NCBI RefSeq assembly: GCF_900169075.1
Contig: NZ_LT827015.1
Coordinates: forward strand, 2,124,158-2,188,157
DNA: 64,000 nt
Reading direction: 5' to 3'
Source: Chryseobacterium phocaeense
Lineage (GTDB): Bacteria > Bacteroidota > Bacteroidia > Flavobacteriales > Weeksellaceae
The translations under genes and the position numbers were made by a program. The notes under the pieces are model-generated. The model saw only the letters and a list, made by a program, of their open reading frames with translations. It was not told the DNA's origin and did not search any database. Shown piece after piece: positions 36,732 to 46,369 of this stretch (the stretch's first letter is position 1; each line of letters opens with the position of its first letter).

Positions 36732-36776
36732 CTGAAATCTATTCTTAAGCGTTTAATTAATAGCTATATTTTAACA

Positions 36777-36807
36777 AATAAATCCTCCGGAAATGGGAGG
36801 ATTTATT
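36777..36807 (+). terminator. Terminator after DoxX gene
   Basis: AATAAATCCTCC / GGAGGATTTATT, a perfect 12-bp stem. Confidence 0.9.
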
Positions 36808-36853
36808 ATTAAAATATGTCGTAGAAAATATAAGTTGAATCTGATTTTTCCTG

Positions 36854-37846
36854 TTAATTCATAAAGCTTTCCGGAATCCATTCATAAGCAGCATCTTTCT
36901 TTTTGGCAAAGCCCAAGCCCGGCCATGGAAGATGATAAGCAAAAGCCCTCGTTTTAGTTTCGGCCAGTTGGCGGACAAGCTTTTTACGGGATTCTGTAGC
37001 AATATCCAGATCCGTATCTCCGGAGAATCCCCATTCCGGATGTGGAAAAAGGATGACATCGGAATGGATCAGATCAGCGATATATATCAGATTTTCATTG
37101 CCTGACGAAATGGTCACCATGGTCAGTCCCGGTGTATGTCCCGGAGCCAGCTGAAAACTGAAATGTTCAAACAGAGGCTTATTAAAATCATAAAATTTAA
37201 GCTTCGGACGGATGGTTTTCAGGATATTCTGAATAGGCGGAATCACCTGGTTCAGAAATTCCGGCTCTTCTTTGAGGAAACTGTTTTTAAAATCTTTGAT
37301 AGAAGCCTTAAGCCAGAAGTCATGTTCAATTTTTGAAATATAAAGATCCGCATTGGGGAAAACCAATTTGTTTTGTTTGTCCACCACTCCACCAATATGA
37401 TCCGGATGGGCGTGTGAAATAAAAACATCAGTAATATCTTTCGGTGAAAATCCTGCTTTCTGTAAACTTTTGAGTAAAAAACCTGTTCTTTCATCAGCAA
37501 ATATCCCCATCCCGGAATCCAGTAAAATCAACCGGTCTTTCGTTCTGACCAGCATCAGGTTCATCGCCATATCCACATAGGTATCCGGACGGAAATTATC
37601 CCTCAGCAACGCTTTCAACTGAGGCACATCTGCTCTTGGAGAAAATGTATTGACATTGGTTTCATGAATATATCCGTCAGTCAGGATAAACAGATCCAGC
37701 CCGCCGAGTTTTATTTTTTTAAATGTTGAAAGATCTTCTTCAGAATATTTTGGAAGTGCTTTCGTAGATGCCAAAACACCGGAAAGCGGAACGAAGCTCA
37801 GTGCGCCGGCCATCAGTCCGTTTTTTAAGAGTTCTCTTCTGTTCAT
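36854..37846 (-). CDS. Exported MBL-fold metallo-hydrolase
   Basis: A metallo-beta-lactamase-fold protein with the zinc motif HAHPDHIGG, further ligands in APGHTPGLT and a late HSD/YHLPWPG segment. It begins MNRRELLKNGLMAGALSF, a twin-arginine-like signal, so it is exported. An upstream in-frame ATG (37885) is unlikely because the terminator of the next gene lies across 37866-37896. The group covers lactonase- and hydrolase-like enzymes; the substrate is unknown. Confidence 0.9.
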   Translation of the reverse strand: MNRRELLKNGLMAGALSFVPLSGVLASTKALPKYSEEDLSTFKKIKLGGLDLFILTDGYIHETNVNTFSPRADVPQLKALLRDNFRPDTYVDMAMNLMLVRTKDRLILLDSGMGIFADERTGFLLKSLQKAGFSPKDITDVFISHAHPDHIGGVVDKQNKLVFPNADLYISKIEHDFWLKASIKDFKNSFLKEEPEFLNQVIPPIQNILKTIRPKLKFYDFNKPLFEHFSFQLAPGHTPGLTMVTISSGNENLIYIADLIHSDVILFPHPEWGFSGDTDLDIATESRKKLVRQLAETKTRAFAYHLPWPGLGFAKKKDAAYEWIPESFMN

Positions 37847-37865
37847 GATCAGGATGCTTTTAAAT

Positions 37866-37896
37866 ATTCCGGTTTCGTGTTCCACGAAACCGGAAT
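37866..37896 (-). terminator. Terminator of aldo/keto reductase gene
   Basis: A perfect stem ATTCCGGTTTCGTG and its complement; on the minus strand the loop is GAA. It rules out the longer start of the MBL gene. Confidence 0.85.
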
Positions 37897-37906
37897 TATA
37901 ATTATT

Positions 37907-38908
37907 TTAGTTGTTGACCAGCTTCATTGATCCTTCCGTGTACCTTTCACCCACGTTAGGATATTTTTTCAGAAGATTGTCGATAGTTTCCATATCAGAT
38001 GGCGACAGGTCTATATTTATTGCCTCAATATTCTCCTGAAGATATTTAATACGTTTGGTTCCCGGAATCGGGATAATGTCTCCGCCCTGATTCAGGACCC
38101 ATGCCAGAGCCAGCTGCGTTCCTTTTACTCCTTTTGACTCTGCAAATTCATTGATTTCCCGGGCAAGATTCTTATTGTTTTCCAGGTATTCTGCCTGATA
38201 GCGAGGTAGTGATTTCCTGAAGTCTTCATCCCCGAAATTCTGAACTTCATTAATGTTCGCAAAAAGCCCTCTTGCCAGCGGAGAATAAGGAACCAATGTA
38301 ATTCCAAGCTCCCTGATGGTGGGAAGAATCTCTTTTTCCACATCTTTGGTCAGGATAGAATATTCTGACTGTAAAGCGGTAATTGGGTGTATTTTATTGG
38401 CTTTTCTGATAGATTCTGCAGAAGCTTCCGACAGTCCGAGGTATTTTACTTTTCCTTCTTTAACCAGTTCTGCCATAGCGCCTACGGTTTCTTCTACCGG
38501 AATATTCGGGTCTACCCTGTGGGCGTAATACAGATCAATGGTGTCTATTTTCAGTCGCTGAAGACTCAGATCCACAGCCTGTCTGATCCATTCCGGTGAA
38601 CCATCGAAATAAGTCCCCGGAGCTCCGCTGTGGCTGGGTTTTCCATCTTTAAACCTGAATCCGAATTTGGTGGCAATAAAGATTTTATCCCTGTTGGGAA
38701 CCAGAACTTTTGAGATCAGTTTTTCATTTTCCCCTGCGGCATACATATCTGCCGTATCCCAGAAATTTACTCCAAGATCCAGCGCTTTATGTAAGGTATT
38801 GATGCTTTCCTGTTCATCAGCCGGACCGTAGGCAAAACTCATTCCCATACATCCCAGACCTATTGCAGACAGCTGCTCTCCTGTGTTTCCTAATTTTCTG
38901 AATTTCAT
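37907..38908 (-). CDS. Aldo/keto reductase
   Basis: A 333-residue aldo/keto reductase of the YhdN/AKR11-13-like type: GLGCMGMSFAYG, DTADMYAAGENE with catalytic Asp and Tyr, IATKFGF with Lys, and DLYYAHRVDP with His. The tetrad is complete. The C-terminal NADP-binding part includes IPIPGTKR. It reduces an unknown carbonyl. A divergent or adjacent AraC regulator at 38997 on the same strand is its likely controller. Confidence 0.94.
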   Translation of the reverse strand: MKFRKLGNTGEQLSAIGLGCMGMSFAYGPADEQESINTLHKALDLGVNFWDTADMYAAGENEKLISKVLVPNRDKIFIATKFGFRFKDGKPSHSGAPGTYFDGSPEWIRQAVDLSLQRLKIDTIDLYYAHRVDPNIPVEETVGAMAELVKEGKVKYLGLSEASAESIRKANKIHPITALQSEYSILTKDVEKEILPTIRELGITLVPYSPLARGLFANINEVQNFGDEDFRKSLPRYQAEYLENNKNLAREINEFAESKGVKGTQLALAWVLNQGGDIIPIPGTKRIKYLQENIEAINIDLSPSDMETIDNLLKKYPNVGERYTEGSMKLVNN

Positions 38909-38996
38909 AATGCTATGTGATTTAAAATTGATAAGACAAAATTAGAACAGAAAAACTGCGGAACCTCTATAGAATTCAAACCAAGAATTATAAAAT

Positions 38997-39902
38997 TCAA
39001 ACAACTGCCGTTCTGACTGCATTAGGCGCTAATCCGGTCTGTTTTTTGAAAAAGTTGGTAAAATAAGCAGGCTCTTCGAAGCCCAGTCCATACGCAATTT
39101 CAGAGATATTCCAGTCAGTATGTTTCAGCAAAGCGTTCGCTTCCTGGATGATCCTTGAGGTGATCTGCTGGCTCGTGGTTTTTCCGGTCATTTCCTTTAC
39201 GGAACGGTTCAGGGAATTCACATGGATAGAAAGGCTACGGGCATAGTCATTCGGTGTTTTTAGCTTCAGAAAAGCTTCCGGACTGTCAATGGGAAACTGT
39301 CTTTCCAGCAGTTCCATAAACAGTGAGGCAACCCTGTGTGAGGCATTCTGGTAAGGTTCGAAATTTTCGGCAGGCTGCATTTTCATGGTCTCGTGGATCA
39401 GGAGATGAAGGCAGGCACGAAGCATATCATATTTGTGAACATACTCCGTCTGAATCTCATTCATCATCTTAATAAAAAGGTCTGAGACTATTTTTTGCTG
39501 CATTTCATCAATAAAGAAAACAGGAGTTCCCCCAATTTTAAAAAGCTGTGAGTCCAAAAGATTTCCCAGGCGGGTCCCATTCTGCAAAAACTGATCGGTA
39601 AAGAGGCAAAACCATCCGGTCTGATCTTCATTTTCCGCATCCCACGAATAAGGAACCACCGGATTTGAAAATAAGAGCGCCGGGCGGTCTACATAGATCC
39701 ATTTGTCTGCATAATGAAGCTTTCCTTTTCCTATGATGAGCGAAATTTTATAGTAATCCCTCCTGCTGTATGGAGTGACCAGTGAACAGCTGTCACGGGA
39801 AAATACATTAAAATGCCCTACTCCGGAACCGGCGTCCGGATCCGGCCGTTCCATTTTGCCATTTCTTAAATAAAATCCCTGTATTGTTTCTTTAGATTCC
39901 AT
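38997..39902 (-). CDS. AraC-family transcriptional regulator
   Basis: A 301-residue protein with an N-terminal cupin-like sensor part (LHYADKWIYVDRPALLFSNP) and a C-terminal AraC double helix-turn-helix (LNRSVKEMTGKTTSQQITSR then IAYGLGFEEPAYFTNFFKKQ and TGLAPNAVR). It probably activates the neighbouring aldo/keto reductase gene 88 bases downstream on the same strand; the inducer is unknown. Confidence 0.93.
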   Translation of the reverse strand: MESKETIQGFYLRNGKMERPDPDAGSGVGHFNVFSRDSCSLVTPYSRRDYYKISLIIGKGKLHYADKWIYVDRPALLFSNPVVPYSWDAENEDQTGWFCLFTDQFLQNGTRLGNLLDSQLFKIGGTPVFFIDEMQQKIVSDLFIKMMNEIQTEYVHKYDMLRACLHLLIHETMKMQPAENFEPYQNASHRVASLFMELLERQFPIDSPEAFLKLKTPNDYARSLSIHVNSLNRSVKEMTGKTTSQQITSRIIQEANALLKHTDWNISEIAYGLGFEEPAYFTNFFKKQTGLAPNAVRTAVV

Positions 39903-39940
39903 TTCACTAAGTTATAAAATTCAAACAAATAAAATAAAAA

Positions 39941-39964
39941 ATGGACAGCATAATTGCCATCCAT
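39941..39964 (-). terminator. Weak terminator of hypothetical gene
   Basis: GGATGGC / GCTGTCC arms with two G-T pairs, then TTTTTTATTTT on the minus strand, beyond the stop of the gene at 39999. Confidence 0.45.
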
Positions 39965-39998
39965 CTTAAAAACTGAATATATAAACTGAAATAAATGA

Positions 39999-40418
39999 TT
40001 AATGGTGATGCCCGTTTTTCTTCTCCATTTTGTAAACTTTGGTTTTCTGAACCTTTACTTTTTTGTAATTGTTTTTGTTGCGGTTGTAAACAGCTACAGG
40101 GTTTTGTCCTTTGTAATATTTCTTTTTGAATTGAGTATATTTTTCCCTTCCCAATATCCTTTCAATTTCATGGTAGCGGTCTTCTCTCCAGCGGTCGGGA
40201 TGGCTTACATAGACCCTGTTCCAGGAATCGTAATCGCGGTACCTGTCATTCAAAGCATTCAGCTGATTGGTCTGCGCTGCGGAAAGAATAAGGTCTGCGG
40301 CTACATTCTGCCAGTTGATATCTGTGATACTTCTTCTGTAATCATTATAATAATCGGACTGTGCATAGCTTAGGCTGAAAGTCCCGGCAAGCAGAAAAGC
40401 TATTATTATTTTTTTCAT
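39999..40418 (-). CDS. Exported basic hypothetical protein
   Basis: A 139-residue protein with a signal peptide (MKKIIIAFLLAGTFSLSYAQS). The mature part has LSAAQTNQLNALNDRYRDYD and REDRYHEIERILGREKYTQF, a helical pattern loosely like Spy/CpxP LTxxQ proteins, then a Lys/Tyr/Asn-rich tail ending NGHHH. Role unknown; a periplasmic chaperone-like or surface protein is possible. Metal binding by the His tail cannot be judged. Confidence 0.7.
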   Translation of the reverse strand: MKKIIIAFLLAGTFSLSYAQSDYYNDYRRSITDINWQNVAADLILSAAQTNQLNALNDRYRDYDSWNRVYVSHPDRWREDRYHEIERILGREKYTQFKKKYYKGQNPVAVYNRNKNNYKKVKVQKTKVYKMEKKNGHHH

Positions 40419-40558
40419 CTTTTCCCGTTGGTTGGTTAAACTGTTTTTGCATAGTCAATTAAAATGCCAAATCGGAAAAGAGTTCCCAATCTTTGTTAAA
40501 ACCTCTGCCCGCCGTTGAAATATTTTCTATATTTATAAGGTATTATTCATGTTCCTGT

Positions 40559-41841
40559 ATGGAGATCATCATTATCATACTGCTTATTTTGCTGAATGGA
40601 ATATTTTCAATGTCGGAAATGGCTTTGGTATCTTCCAAAATTTTCAGGCTTAAAAGTGAGAAGAAAAAAGGCAGTTCACGGGCCAAAACCGCTCTTAAAC
40701 TGGCAGAAAATCCCAGCAGGTTCCTTTCAACTGTCCAGATAGGCATCACTTTAACAGGTATCCTTTTGGGGATCTTTTCAGGAGACAAACTCACCTCAGA
40801 CCTTACCGGGTATATTTCAAAATTTGACATTTTTGCTGAGTATGCACGAGGAATTTCTGCGTTTATCATTGTGGCGGTCATCACCTTTCTTTCTATTGTT
40901 TTTGGAGAACTGATTCCTAAAAAACTGGGATTAAAATATCCTGAAAAGACCGCTATCATCATCGCAAAGCCCATGTACTGGCTGTCGGTTCTTGCTTCCC
41001 CGTTTGTGTGGCTGCTTACCGTTACCAATGAAGGGATTCTGAAACTTTTCGGGATCAGGGATGATGAAAAAGAGGTGATCACTGAAGAGGAGATTAAATC
41101 TATTATCAAAGAAGGAAAGGAAGGGGGAATTATTGAAGAAAAAGAGCATGATGTGTTAAAAAATGCCTTTGAGCTTGGAGACCGCAGGGTAAGTTCCCTG
41201 GCCACACACCGTTCTAAAATCATTACCCTGGATGCGGATGACAATTATGAAATGGTAAAGAAAAAGCTAAGAATAATTCATTTTCCACTTACCCTGTTAC
41301 GGACAGCAATAATCCGGATCGCATTGTGGGAATCGTAAAAATGAGGGATCTTTTTGACCTTGACCATGAAAACTTTAACCTCCGCGAGCATCTGCGAAAG
41401 GCTGTTTTTGTGACGGAAAACTCTTTTATTTACCCGTTAATGGAAACTTTTCAGGCCAACAGGTCACATCTGGCCATCGTGATCGATGAATACGGAAGTA
41501 CAAAAGGAGTGATTACCGTGAATGATATTCTGGATGACCTTTTGGGCAATATTCCTGACGGCAGCGGCGAGGAAAAAGATATCATCAGAAGAAACGAAAA
41601 CTCATGGCTGATTGACGGAAAATGTCCGCTTCATCATTTTAAAAAATATTTTCAGATCGATCTGGATGAGGAACTTGAGAAGAATTTCGTCAGTATTTCG
41701 GGACTTTTTATTTTCGGAAAAGATACAGTTCCCCAAACCGGAGATCAGATATCCCTTGGAAACCTGACCTTGGAAATTGTAGACAAAGACGGAAACAGGA
41801 TTGATAAGATTATGGTGACGAGGAATGGTGAGGAGTTATAA
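40559..41841 (+). pseudogene. CNNM/CBS (HlyC/CorC-type) membrane protein, frameshifted
   Basis: Two overlapping frames together make one protein of the CNNM-CBS-CorC_HlyC type, linked to magnesium/cobalt handling. The first frame (start MEIIIIILL, 40559) gives the CNNM membrane domain (FGELIPKKLGLKYPEKTAII) and the first CBS start; it goes out of frame near 41272. The third frame continues NSFSTYPVTDSNNPDRIVGI, then FVTENSFIYPLMETFQ, VIDEYGSTKGVITVNDILDD and the C-terminal CorC_HlyC domain. One missing A in the GAATAA stretch at about 41271-41273 explains the shift. It may be a real mutation or an assembly error. Confidence 0.85.
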
Positions 41842-41869
41842 GTGATGAGTGATAATTGATATAAAAATA

Positions 41870-41942
41870 CACGTACTCTCACGCGCTATAACTCTCAAAC
41901 GCTATAACTCCAAAACTCTACTACTCTAACACTCTACTCCTC
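41870..41942. repeat. CT-rich simple repeat
   Basis: Loose repetition of ACTCTC / CGCTATAACTC / ACTCTAC words; no gene in the 280 bases between 41841 and 42121. Confidence 0.6.
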
Positions 41943-42120
41943 CTGAAGCATTTATAAATTTTGTTAAGTTTCCGGAAAAGACATGTTTTATATGGGATAA
42001 ATTTGTAATTTTAAGAGTGATAAGTGTAAATCCTGAAGGATTGTGATGTTGCCAGACCATTAAAACTGCTTTATCTATTGAATGAAGCAAATGATTTTTA
42101 ACCGATCAATTTTAAATATT

Positions 42121-42408
42121 ATGGAAAATATAAAGTTTGAAATATCTCCTTATCAGGATGAGCTTCAGTTATTAATTGACGGCCAGAAGGCAGGTTATAT
42201 GTCGATAAAAATTGACGGCAGGCTGCTCACCGTTTATTATACGAAAATTATTGAGGAACGTGAAGGCCATGGCTATGCAAAAATGCTGCTTGACGAACTG
42301 GTTCGTTATTCTGAAGAAAAAGACCTTCTGGTAGAGCCTGAATGTGATTTTGTACGCCAGCAGTTTGAAAATCACCCGGCAAGATATAAAGATATATGGC
42401 ATGCCTGA
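42121..42408 (+). CDS. GNAT-like N-acetyltransferase, short type
   Basis: A 95-residue protein (start MENIKFEISPY) of the YjdJ-type short GNAT group: LTVYYTKIIEEREGHGYAKM (acetyl-CoA loop), LLDELVRYSEEK, LVEPECDFVRQQFENHPARY. These lack part of the standard GNAT fold; substrate unknown. An ATG 13 codons upstream is possible but adds no family sequence. Its stop is immediately followed by the convergent MBL gene's stop. Confidence 0.85.
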   Translation: MENIKFEISPYQDELQLLIDGQKAGYMSIKIDGRLLTVYYTKIIEEREGHGYAKMLLDELVRYSEEKDLLVEPECDFVRQQFENHPARYKDIWHA

Positions 42409-43509
42409 TCAATCCTGCCACCAGGTTTTGAACTGATGATCAGAGCTGTTCAGATCCACTTCTTCCCCTATCATCGGAGTAAGGATGCAAAGTCCTTCCT
42501 CTTTTCCTAATTCTGTCACTTTCTGAAGCGGTTCATTCCATGGATGAAGGGCTAATGCAAATTTTGAAGAGTGAACGGGAATAATTTTTTTCGCTCCAAG
42601 GTCCGTTGCCGCTTTAATCACACCCTCAGGAAGTGCATGAATATAGCGCCATGCCTCATCATATTGTCCGTTTTCAAGAACAGCATAATCAAAAGGACCA
42701 AATTGTTCTCCGATTGTTTTAAAATGTAAATCATAACCGCTGTCACCGCCTAAAAATATTTTTTTCGTGGGCGTTTCCAATACATAGGAAGTCCAAAGGG
42801 TATTATTCTGTCTGATTTTCCTCCCGGAAAAATGCCTTGCCGGTGTAAAGGTAATTTTGAGGTTATTTTTTAAAAGGACTTCTGTTCCCCACTCTTCTTC
42901 AATCAGTTGTTCTTCTGCATATCCCCATCTTTCAAGGTGCCCTCCTGTTCCCAACGGTACAATGGCCATTCCTGTTCTGTCTCTGATTGACTTTACGGTA
43001 GGATAATCCAAATGGTCAAAATGATCGTGGGTGATCACCAGATAATCCAGCCCGGGAATATCTTCAGGCTTAAACAGATCTGAACCTTTAAATGCTCTGT
43101 TAAAATACTTAAAGGGTGAACCGTACAGGCTCAAAACAGGATCTACCAGAAAGGAAACTCCATCCGTCTGCAGATAGTACGACGAGTGACCCAGCCAAAT
43201 GAAAATGTCTTTATCCCTCCGGATACTTTTTAAATCCGTATGAATGGCCGGAATCTCCTTCAATGGCCGGAGAAGCGGATCTTTCTTTCCTAAAATGAAA
43301 TCGTAAGTGACCTTAAAGGTATTATACCCTTCAGCAATAGGCGGCGTGTGGCTGATATTCTGAAATCTGTTGTTTTTATACAGTTTCGACTGTTTAATCC
43401 GCTCCAGCCTCTTTCCTTTGGGATCTGCTCCGAAAGCGGGAAGATTCATGACAAAAAGATACACTGCAACTAAAAAAAGGACTGTTAAAACCAAATAGAT
43501 CATCTGCAT
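42409..43509 (-). CDS. MBL-fold hydrolase, NAPE-PLD/UlaG-like, membrane-anchored
   Basis: A 366-residue protein with an N-terminal membrane segment (about residues 2-22) and a metallo-beta-lactamase domain: IWLGHSSYYLQTDGVSFLVD, THDHFDHLDY (HxHxDH), FTPARHFSGR, FLGGDSGYD and a late IPVHSSKF. This is the pattern of the NAPE-PLD/UlaG-like group, which includes phospholipase D-type enzymes. Substrate unknown. Confidence 0.9.
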   Translation of the reverse strand: MQMIYLVLTVLFLVAVYLFVMNLPAFGADPKGKRLERIKQSKLYKNNRFQNISHTPPIAEGYNTFKVTYDFILGKKDPLLRPLKEIPAIHTDLKSIRRDKDIFIWLGHSSYYLQTDGVSFLVDPVLSLYGSPFKYFNRAFKGSDLFKPEDIPGLDYLVITHDHFDHLDYPTVKSIRDRTGMAIVPLGTGGHLERWGYAEEQLIEEEWGTEVLLKNNLKITFTPARHFSGRKIRQNNTLWTSYVLETPTKKIFLGGDSGYDLHFKTIGEQFGPFDYAVLENGQYDEAWRYIHALPEGVIKAATDLGAKKIIPVHSSKFALALHPWNEPLQKVTELGKEEGLCILTPMIGEEVDLNSSDHQFKTWWQD

Positions 43510-43647
43510 TACAAATAAGCTGCAAAGGTATTGACTTTTAATGTGACCAGAAAAATAAGGCTGTTTTTTAACTTAATTTATAAACCTTTCTGAATAATTT
43601 ATCAGTTATTTAAATTATAATTCTCTCAAACTTTTTAACTTAGCCGA

Positions 43648-45201
43648 TTGAAAAAAAATTCAAATCCGTTGAAAAATTACTCGATCATACTGCTGGCAGC
43701 AGCCCTTTCCTCATGCATGTCTATTAAAAGACAAAATGAGCAAAGATTTGCATGCATCGGTCCGGATGAGCTTAGAGAAGATGTAGATTATACCTATCAA
43801 AAGCTTCAGCAGATGCATCCCAAACTTTACTGGTATATTTCCAAACAGGAGCTTGATCATAAATTTGACAGTCTTAAGAAAACATTTGACCAACCGTTAA
43901 CCCCGCTTCAGTTTTATTTTAAATTACAACCTGTTATAGCAGACATCCGGGAAGGACATCTTTCACTCAGAATTCCAAGGAAAAAATTTACAAAGAAGGA
44001 AATTAAAGCGCTTGAGCACAAAAAAGGAATGTTCAGCCGTTTTGAGTATTATATCAAAAAAGATCAGTTATTCATTATTGAAAACAAGGATTCTATAGAA
44101 CATATAAAACCGGGAACTGAGATTTTGTCTATCAACCATATTCCGGTCTCCGGATACATCCGAAGATACCGTGCACTCATCAGCAGCGACGGGTATAATA
44201 CAACTTTCCAACCTTATTTCCTGAAGGATGTTTTTTTTAATTTTTATACTGCCGAAAACGGATTTAAGGATACTGCGTACATAGAAACCCTTTATAACGG
44301 TGAAAAAAAATCTTATACTTTACATAGAGAGCATAAGTCTAAAAATGACCTTGAAAAAGATAAAGCACAGGAAAAACGCACTGCAGAAAAGAAGATTAAT
44401 GACTATGTAGCCTCCAGCAATTCCTATAACCGGAATTTTAAGTTCCTGGATAATGACAGCACCACAGCTTATATCAAGGTAAAAAGCTTTTCAAGGGACT
44501 ATTCGGAAAAGTTTTACAAAGATGCTTTTGAGAAAATAAAAAATGCCGGCGCTAAATATCTCATCATAGATGTCCGGAACAATTACGGCGGGTCCCTGCA
44601 TGAGATCAATAACCTGTATTCTTATCTTGCACCGGAACCTTATGTTCTGATCAAGCCTTCACAGCTTACTTCAAGAATTACTCCGCTAAAGACGAATTAT
44701 TTCAGAAAAAGCAATGCATTCCAGTATGCTTTTAAGAGCCTGGCCTATCCTACTTATTTTTTTGCACAAACGTTCAGTACGTATAAAAAAGATGGGAAGG
44801 TGTATTACAGAATGAAAGCGGATAAATCCACAAAGCCTAAGAAGGATGCATTTCAGGGAAAAGTATTCGTGCTGATCAACGGCGGAAGCTTTTCTGCCTC
44901 CTCGATTATCACCGCCAAACTGAAATATGACAAACGTGCCATTCTGGTAGGCGAGGAAACCGGTGGTGCCAATGACGGAACAGTGGCCGGATTCTATTCT
45001 TATCAGAAACTTCCCCATTCGAAGATCAGCCTTCCGATAGGACTGCTGTTGGTTCAGCCCAATATTGATTTTGTGAATACGAAAAAGGGAGTGGCACCGG
45101 ATATCACTATTAAAGAAACAATGCAGGATATTATTGATCATAAAGATCCGCAGCTGGAATGGGTGAAACAGGAGATTGCGCGGGAGAAGGCAAAGGAATA
45201 A
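43648..45201 (+). CDS. S41-family peptidase lipoprotein (TTG start)
   Basis: A 517-residue S41 peptidase with a lipoprotein signal (LLAAALSSC, cysteine 23). The PDZ-like part has FIIENKDSIEHIKPGTEILS, and the protease domain has YLIIDVRNNYGGS, FVLINGGSFSASS with the catalytic serine, and VGEETGG. The first in-frame codon after the upstream stop is TTG at 43648; the next Met (codon 24) would delete the signal peptide, so TTG is the likely start. A long hairpin lies at the stop codon. Confidence 0.85.
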   Translation: MKKNSNPLKNYSIILLAAALSSCMSIKRQNEQRFACIGPDELREDVDYTYQKLQQMHPKLYWYISKQELDHKFDSLKKTFDQPLTPLQFYFKLQPVIADIREGHLSLRIPRKKFTKKEIKALEHKKGMFSRFEYYIKKDQLFIIENKDSIEHIKPGTEILSINHIPVSGYIRRYRALISSDGYNTTFQPYFLKDVFFNFYTAENGFKDTAYIETLYNGEKKSYTLHREHKSKNDLEKDKAQEKRTAEKKINDYVASSNSYNRNFKFLDNDSTTAYIKVKSFSRDYSEKFYKDAFEKIKNAGAKYLIIDVRNNYGGSLHEINNLYSYLAPEPYVLIKPSQLTSRITPLKTNYFRKSNAFQYAFKSLAYPTYFFAQTFSTYKKDGKVYYRMKADKSTKPKKDAFQGKVFVLINGGSFSASSIITAKLKYDKRAILVGEETGGANDGTVAGFYSYQKLPHSKISLPIGLLLVQPNIDFVNTKKGVAPDITIKETMQDIIDHKDPQLEWVKQEIAREKAKE

Positions 45202-45238
45202 ACTGTTTCGGCGGGCTGAAAGCCCGCCGAAACAGTTT
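45200..45238. terminator. Bidirectional long hairpin terminator
   Basis: A perfect 18-bp stem (AAACTGTTTCGGCGGGCT and complement) with a GAA triloop, between converging genes. Confidence 0.9.
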
Positions 45239-45242
45239 ATTC

Positions 45243-45833
45243 TCATTTTTTCAATTCTTTCACAAGATCTTCTATATGGACGATATATCTTCCGTAATAC
45301 CTGTAGAACCAATATTTCCCAAGAAAATACAAGGCAAAAAGTCCCAGTATTACTGAACTAAGCAGAATCACAGCAATCTTCGTTTCGCTGAACGGCTGCG
45401 GCCACGGAATAAATTCAACTACGATAATAATTTCGCAGACGATGAACGGTACAAAGCTCAGATAATAAGAAAGATAATACTGCTTATTAAGGTTAAACTG
45501 CATCACCAGATCTTTTAACGAGTCAAAGGTTTTCAGCTCCGGACTGCTGATCTCCTTGTAAAGCCTGAAAAATTTGCTGTAAAAGAAGATGGTTACGAAA
45601 AGCATGGATGCGATCAGAACTGTAATATAAAACTGCAGTTTAAAGGGCTGGCAGAATCCACATACAATAAATGCAAAGACAAAAATTCCAATCACAGACC
45701 AAAATTCCAGACGCATGTTTTTGCGTATTTTTTCCAGGGGAAGACTGATTTTATTTCTCTGTTCAATATTGATTCCGGGTGTTTCTTCGAAAACGTCTTC
45801 GTTCCACGTATTTTTTAATTCATCTATATTCAT
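45243..45833 (-). CDS. Membrane protein paired with ECF sigma factor (module 1)
   Basis: A 196-residue protein with an N-terminal cytosolic part (MNIDELKNTWNEDVFEETP, then GINIEQRNKISLPLEKIRKN) and four membrane segments (about residues 45-61, 66-86, 118-136 and 146-168), ending in a basic/aromatic tail. It lies 17 bases downstream of the sigma factor gene. Its N-terminus is clearly paralogous to that of 48971-49786. Position and topology suggest an anti-sigma factor, but it lacks the usual zinc-binding anti-sigma motif, so this is inference. Confidence 0.8.
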   Translation of the reverse strand: MNIDELKNTWNEDVFEETPGINIEQRNKISLPLEKIRKNMRLEFWSVIGIFVFAFIVCGFCQPFKLQFYITVLIASMLFVTIFFYSKFFRLYKEISSPELKTFDSLKDLVMQFNLNKQYYLSYYLSFVPFIVCEIIIVVEFIPWPQPFSETKIAVILLSSVILGLFALYFLGKYWFYRYYGRYIVHIEDLVKELKK

Positions 45834-45850
45834 TGGTCTTGATTTTAAAA

Positions 45851-46351
45851 TTATGATTTATTTGAGTTTAAGATATCTTTCAGTTTATTTTTGGCCCGGT
45901 TCATTTTTACCCGTACGTTGCCTTCGGAGATCCCCATCTGGTCTGCAATTTCTTTTCCTGAGAAATCTTCCAGATAATAAAAAATAAATGCTTTATCAAT
46001 GGGATTCAGCTGGTTCACCGCATGGTACATCCGGGCTAATCTCTCTTCTTTTTCATGATCATATTCTTCCTGAATGATTTTGTAAGCGGAAAAATCTTCA
46101 TTAGAGATAAAACTTCTTTTTTTCTCGGATTTCAGAAAAATAATAGCCGTGTTGAGGGCAATTCTATACAGCCAGGTTGAAAACTCACTCTGACCTCTGA
46201 AGCCCGGATAGGCTTTCCAGATCTGGTACGTTATTTCCTGAAAAAGATCATCGCGGTCATCTTGCTCGGACATGTACATTTTAGAAATCTTAAAGATGAT
46301 TCCTTTATGCTTTTCAATCTTGTCTAAAAATTCCTGCTCTAATGATTTCAT
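45851..46351 (-). CDS. RNA polymerase ECF sigma factor (module 1)
   Basis: A 166-residue ECF sigma factor: DDLFQEITYQIWKAYPGF, STWLYRIALNTAIIFLKSEK and region 4 LEDFSGKEIADQMGISEGNV. A GTAAC-N18-CTAAC element starts 18 bases upstream of its ATG and recurs before the M4 peptidase gene, which suggests autoregulation. It forms an operon with the membrane protein at 45243. Its paralog is at 49798. Confidence 0.94.
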   Translation of the reverse strand: MKSLEQEFLDKIEKHKGIIFKISKMYMSEQDDRDDLFQEITYQIWKAYPGFRGQSEFSTWLYRIALNTAIIFLKSEKKRSFISNEDFSAYKIIQEEYDHEKEERLARMYHAVNQLNPIDKAFIFYYLEDFSGKEIADQMGISEGNVRVKMNRAKNKLKDILNSNKS

Positions 46352-46369
46352 AGTTTTGGGCTCTATAGA

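Noticed and set aside
40543..41244. 233-codon frame on the minus strand
   Set aside because: It is fully antisense to the CNNM domain, which has clear family motifs; the minus frame is Ser/Ile-rich without a fold.
44686..45312. 208-codon frame on the minus strand
   Set aside because: Antisense to the S41 protease domain and running through the terminator hairpin.
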